From an uncultured Porphyromonadaceae bacterium (GTDB taxonomy: Bacteria > Bacteroidota > Bacteroidia > Bacteroidales > Muribaculaceae): a stretch of DNA of 18,443 nucleotides. Under the pieces are notes generated by a model. The model saw nothing but the letters and a program-made list of their open reading frames with translations, was not told where the DNA came from and did not search any database. Both the position numbers and the translations under genes were made by a program. Every line of letters starts with the position of its first letter. Position 1 is the first letter of the stretch. Below are positions 15,514-18,443 of the stretch, in pieces. The stretch spans positions 1-18,443 of the forward strand of contig UQER01000039.1 in assembly GCA_900540205.1 (NCBI GenBank). Direction: 5' to 3'.

Positions 15514-16383
15514 ATGAGACTTGACGGACGACGGCAGAGCAACAATGTGGACGACAGGCGCGGAAGGCGCCTGAGCGGAGGCAAACTTGCCGGTGGAGGG
15601 ATTGTAGCTGTCATTGTGGCAGCGGTTTTTGCATGGATTTCGGGCGGAAACCCATTGGAGGTGCTTACCAATCAGGGTGGGGCGCTCCTTTCGGGCGATG
15701 CCACGGAACAGACATATACACCTTCGGCCGAAGATGAAGAGCTGGCAGTGTTTGCCAAGCAGATTCTTGCGGGAACGGAGGATGTGTGGGGCGAGATTTT
15801 CAAGCAGAACGGCCTGACCTACCGGCCGCCCAAGCTGGTGCTGTTCACCGATGCCGTGCAGAGCGGTTGCGGAGGTGCCACTTCACAGACCGGTCCCTTC
15901 TATTGTTCGGCCGACGAGAGCGTTTATCTCGACCTCTCGTTTTTCAAGAACATGAGGCGGCAGCTCGGTGCCGACGGCGATTTCGCCTACGCCTATGTGA
16001 TCGCGCACGAGGTGGGGCATCATGTGCAGCATCTGCTCGGCACGCTCGACAAGGCCCATGATCAGATGGGCCGTGTGAGCGAGACGGAGGCCAACCGCAT
16101 AAGTGTGCGCCTGGAGCTGCAGGCTGATTTTTATGCCGGGGTCTGGGCAAACAACGACAACCGGCGTTTCAATTCGCTCGAGGCCGGCGACATCGAGGAG
16201 GCGCTTGATGCAGCCTCGAAAATCGGCGACGACTATCTGCAGAAAAAAGCTCAGGGTTACGCGGTGCCCGATTCGTTCAACCACGGCACCTCGGAGCAGC
16301 GCGAGCGATGGCTGCGGAAAGGCCTGTCGACCGGAAATCCCTCGCAGGGCGACACATTCTCACCGTCATATTCCGCTCTTTGA
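15514..16383 (+). CDS. YpfJ-family neutral zinc metallopeptidase, 289 aa
   Basis: Predicted membrane-anchored metallopeptidase of the YpfJ family (E. coli YpfJ is 287 aa); substrate unknown. A basic N-terminal tail (RRQSNNVDDRRGRR) precedes one transmembrane helix (about 25-43), so the catalytic part faces the periplasm. The family signature is clear: PPKLVLF near 105-111, SGCGGATSQTGPFYC (117-131), the zinc motif HEVGHH (165-170) and a downstream acidic site ELQADFYAGVWA (201-212), then HGTSEQR (257-263). The ATG at 15514 is the only start that keeps the basic tail and helix in place; the leader upstream is structured. It is monocistronic here, divergent from GH95 and convergent with the acyl-CoA dehydrogenase. 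High family confidence, low knowledge of function. Confidence 0.93.
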   Translation: MRLDGRRQSNNVDDRRGRRLSGGKLAGGGIVAVIVAAVFAWISGGNPLEVLTNQGGALLSGDATEQTYTPSAEDEELAVFAKQILAGTEDVWGEIFKQNGLTYRPPKLVLFTDAVQSGCGGATSQTGPFYCSADESVYLDLSFFKNMRRQLGADGDFAYAYVIAHEVGHHVQHLLGTLDKAHDQMGRVSETEANRISVRLELQADFYAGVWANNDNRRFNSLEAGDIEEALDAASKIGDDYLQKKAQGYAVPDSFNHGTSEQRERWLRKGLSTGNPSQGDTFSPSYSAL

Positions 16384-16402
16384 GGTCTCAGGCGCGCAAA
16401 CA

Positions 16403-16456
16403 GCAAACAGCGTCTGAATTGAATTCCTATCACGCGAACAGCATCTGAATTAAATA
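16403..16456 (+). repeat. Imperfect 23-bp tandem direct repeat, period 31
   Basis: Copy one at 16403-16425 and copy two at 16434-16456 share 19 of 23 bases, including CAGCRTCTGAATT. They lie between the peptidase stop and the terminator. A small local duplication is the simplest explanation; no function is evident. Confidence 0.6.
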
Positions 16457-16457
16457 A

Positions 16458-16503
16458 AACAACCGGGGCGGCGCACCACATCTGGTGCATCGCCCCGGTT
16501 GTT
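16458..16503 (-). terminator. Terminator of the etf-acyl-CoA dehydrogenase operon
   Basis: AACAACCGGGGCG (16458-16470) pairs perfectly with CGCCCCGGTTGTT (16491-16503); inside, GCACCA pairs with TGGTGC around a CATC loop, after a G-U pair and one mismatch. On the minus strand the stem is followed by TTATTTAATT, a T-rich tail, so it ends the dehydrogenase transcript 23 bp after its stop. The + strand side lacks a T-run but may still slow transcription from the peptidase gene. Confidence 0.85.
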
Positions 16504-16525
16504 GGGTTGCTATGCTGTCCCGGCG

Positions 16526-18232
16526 TTATGCGTTGTAGAGGGGCATGTCGGCGGGTTTCACAGTGGCGATGAAAGTGGTGTGCTTGGCCACATCGGCAGC
16601 AGCGAGGTTCACATACACCTTGGCGCTGCGTGTGAGCGATGCGCTCTCGTAGCGTGATGCGTCGGTGATGAGGAGATAGCTCATTACCAGGTCGCCGGCC
16701 ATTTCAACCAGATGGCGTGCCATGAAGTCGGTATAGGCGGGATCGTTGGTTTCGTGAACGGCCTTGACGGCTTCCTCATATTTTGCAACGAGACCGTCGA
16801 CAACGGCTTTCTGTGCTTTCAGCTCGTCGGATACGGGCATTTCGGCATAGTTGGCTATGAGCTGCGAGTATGTGCCGGTGAAGACGTGGCGGATGGCTGC
16901 CACAACCTGAAGCTGTGTTGTGCCTTCGTAGATGGAGGTGATGCGGGCGTCGCGGTAGATGCGTTCGCAGGCATAATCCTTCATGAAGCCCGAACCGCCG
17001 TGAATCTGGATGCAATCGTAGGCGTTCTGGTTGCAGTATTCGCTCGAGAGGCCCTTGGCCAGCGGAGTGCAGGCGTCGGCAAGCTTGTTGTAGAGCTTCA
17101 TCTCCTTGCGCTCGTCGGGAGTGAGTGCGCGGTCGCGTGCGATATCCTCGTAAGCCTTGTAGAGATCCACGTAGCGTGCGGTTTCGTAAAGGAGGCAGCG
17201 CGATGCGTCGAGCTTGGCCTTCATTGTGGCGAGAATATCCTCAACAGCGGGGAACTCGATGATGGCTTTGCCGAACTGCTTGCGGTCGGTGGCATATGCC
17301 AGAGCCTCGCGGTAGGCGATTTCGCTCACGCCGACACTCTGTGCGGCGATGCCCAGACGGGCGCCGTTCATCAGGGCCATTACATATTTGATAAGGCCGA
17401 GGCGGCGCGATCCGCAAAGCTCAGCTTTGGCGTTCTTGAACACAAGTTCGCAGGTGGGGCTGCCTTTGATACCCATCTTGTTCTCGATACGGCGGACGGT
17501 AACGCCGCCGTCGCGCTTATCATAGATGAACATCGACAGGCCGCGACCGTCGCGGGTGCCCTCTTCACTGCGGGCAAGCACGAGATGTATGTCGCTGTCG
17601 CCGTTGGTGATGAAGCGCTTGACACCGTTTAGGCGCCATGTTCCGTCAGGCTGCTCGGTTGCCTTGAGCATTACGCTCTGGAGGTCGGAACCTGCATCAG
17701 GCTCGGTAAGGTCCATCGACATGGTCTCGCCGTTGCAGACGCGGGTTATATAACGCTGTTTCTGATCTTCGTCGGCAAACTCATAGATCGTCTCGGCGCA
17801 GTCCTGAAGGCCCCAGAGGTTTTCGAAGCCTGTGTCGGCACGGCTGACGATATCAGCGGCCATGATATACGGAGTGATCGGGAAATTCAGTCCACCGAAG
17901 CGGCGCGGCATTGCCATGCCCATGAGACCGGCCTTGCGGCACTTGTCGAGGTTCTCGACAGTTCCCGGAGCATATTCGACGTGTCCGTCGACAACCTTCG
18001 GGCCTTCCTGATCGACTGATTCGGCGTTTTCAGCAATTGTAGTTCCGCAGACGTCGCCGACGATATCGAGCACGCGGTCGTAGCTGTCGATGGCGTCTTC
18101 GTAGTCCATGGGAGCATAGTCATATTTCTCGGCGTCGGTATAGTCGCGCTCCTTGAGGGCGACTATCTTGCGCATCAGCGGATGGGTCAGATGATGCTTC
18201 AGCGCCGGGTTGTCGGTATAAAAATTAGCCAT
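16526..18232 (-). CDS. Acyl-CoA dehydrogenase, long form, 568 aa
   Basis: FAD-dependent acyl-CoA dehydrogenase that exchanges electrons with an electron-transfer flavoprotein. Motifs: flavin/substrate loop MDLTEPDAGSD (173-183), RFITNGDSD (206-214), NKMGIKGSPTCEL (251-263), RKQFGK near 317-322, HGGSGFMKDY (411-420) and IYEGTTQ with the probable catalytic base E436. The extra C-terminal helical region beyond about 450 marks the longer subgroup (DmdC/AidB-like, about 590 aa), not short-chain butyryl-CoA dehydrogenase. It starts 7 bp after the end of etfA, so both are in one operon and EtfAB is the expected partner. The substrate is not known: gut Bacteroidales lack an obvious complete beta-oxidation pathway, and the enzyme could also act reductively on an enoyl-CoA. 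Confidence 0.94.
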   Translation of the reverse strand: MANFYTDNPALKHHLTHPLMRKIVALKERDYTDAEKYDYAPMDYEDAIDSYDRVLDIVGDVCGTTIAENAESVDQEGPKVVDGHVEYAPGTVENLDKCRKAGLMGMAMPRRFGGLNFPITPYIMAADIVSRADTGFENLWGLQDCAETIYEFADEDQKQRYITRVCNGETMSMDLTEPDAGSDLQSVMLKATEQPDGTWRLNGVKRFITNGDSDIHLVLARSEEGTRDGRGLSMFIYDKRDGGVTVRRIENKMGIKGSPTCELVFKNAKAELCGSRRLGLIKYVMALMNGARLGIAAQSVGVSEIAYREALAYATDRKQFGKAIIEFPAVEDILATMKAKLDASRCLLYETARYVDLYKAYEDIARDRALTPDERKEMKLYNKLADACTPLAKGLSSEYCNQNAYDCIQIHGGSGFMKDYACERIYRDARITSIYEGTTQLQVVAAIRHVFTGTYSQLIANYAEMPVSDELKAQKAVVDGLVAKYEEAVKAVHETNDPAYTDFMARHLVEMAGDLVMSYLLITDASRYESASLTRSAKVYVNLAAADVAKHTTFIATVKPADMPLYNA

Positions 18233-18239
18233 GGCTTAT

Positions 18240-18443
18240 TTATTTCGAATTTTTCTTGTAGTACTTGATAAGTTTCGGCACAACATCTTCAACCGTGCCT
18301 GTGATGACAACGTCGGCGATCTTGTTGATAGGAGCGTCGGGATCGTTGTTGATAGAGATGATCATTGCGCTCTCCTGCATTCCGGCAATATGCTGGATCT
18401 GACCTGAGATACCGCAGGCGATATAGAGTTTCGGACGCACTGT
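18240..18443 (-). CDS. etfA: Electron transfer flavoprotein alpha subunit, C-terminal part
   Basis: Only the last 67 residues are inside the window; the 5' end runs past the right edge. The sequence PKLYIACGISGQIQHIAGM, then INNDPDAPINKIADVVITGTVEDVVPKL, is the FAD-binding C-terminal domain of EtfA: the GISG-xxQH-xxGM motif contacts the flavin and NxDPxAPI is the typical following strand. EtfAB carries electrons between acyl-CoA dehydrogenases and the respiratory or fermentative pool. The 7-bp gap to the dehydrogenase gene shows they are co-transcribed; etfB probably lies further upstream. Confidence 0.92.
   Translation of the reverse strand, partial: TVRPKLYIACGISGQIQHIAGMQESAMIISINNDPDAPINKIADVVITGTVEDVVPKLIKYYKKNSK

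Noticed and set aside
16712..17632. 306-codon open frame antisense to the acyl-CoA dehydrogenase
   Set aside because: Its apparent Ala/Val/Gly richness mirrors the dehydrogenase codons; no motif and no start signal.

Overview
The window looks like chromosomal DNA from a member of the Bacteroidota, most probably a gut Bacteroidales such as a Muribaculaceae-type organism (the family is an inference). The evidence is Bacteroidota-type promoters (TTTG, about 20 bp, TAnnTTTG), lipoproteins with acidic residues straight after the lipobox cysteine, a secreted protein with a C-terminal gliding-motility/type IX secretion (type B) sorting domain, a Bacteroidota-form UvrA, a secreted GH95 glycosidase and an etfA-acyl-CoA dehydrogenase pair. 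The housekeeping genes are GC-rich; the left 2 kb is visibly AT-rich and looks like accessory DNA.

Layout: 1-468 is AT-rich with no convincing gene and one promoter-like site. Two lipoproteins with lipocalin-like folds (469-879 and 961-2046, +) are separated by a terminator-like hairpin. After a 290-bp regulatory gap with a long inverted repeat and two tandem promoter candidates comes a + strand cluster: a type IX secretion cargo protein (2340-3725), a translationally coupled MltD-like lytic transglycosylase (3722-4765) and uvrA (4817-7711). The end of uvrA overlaps, tail to tail by 44 bp, the end of trkH on the other strand.

The minus-strand operon, read right to left from a good promoter at 12800-12769, is a 69-aa two-helix membrane protein, dxs (isoprenoid precursor synthesis), trkA and trkH (potassium uptake). 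The first three genes overlap or nearly overlap, implying translational coupling. Upstream, also on the minus strand, a secreted GH95 alpha-L-fucosidase/galactosidase (15271-12875) ends in a strong terminator that abuts the dxs-operon promoter. A divergent regulatory region (15272-15513) with a palindrome and a 16-bp hairpin separates GH95 from a YpfJ-type zinc metallopeptidase (15514-16383, +). That gene converges on an acyl-CoA dehydrogenase (18232-16526, -), which follows the tail of etfA, cut by the window edge.

I see no mobile element, CRISPR array, rRNA or tRNA, and no clear new multi-gene system. The items most worth a second look are a glycine-to-alanine change at the third pore loop of TrkH, an active-site threonine suggesting the GH95 enzyme prefers L-galactose, the uvrA/trkH gene overlap, the type IX cargo-transglycosylase coupling, the small membrane protein overlapping dxs, and the structured GH95/peptidase intergenic region.
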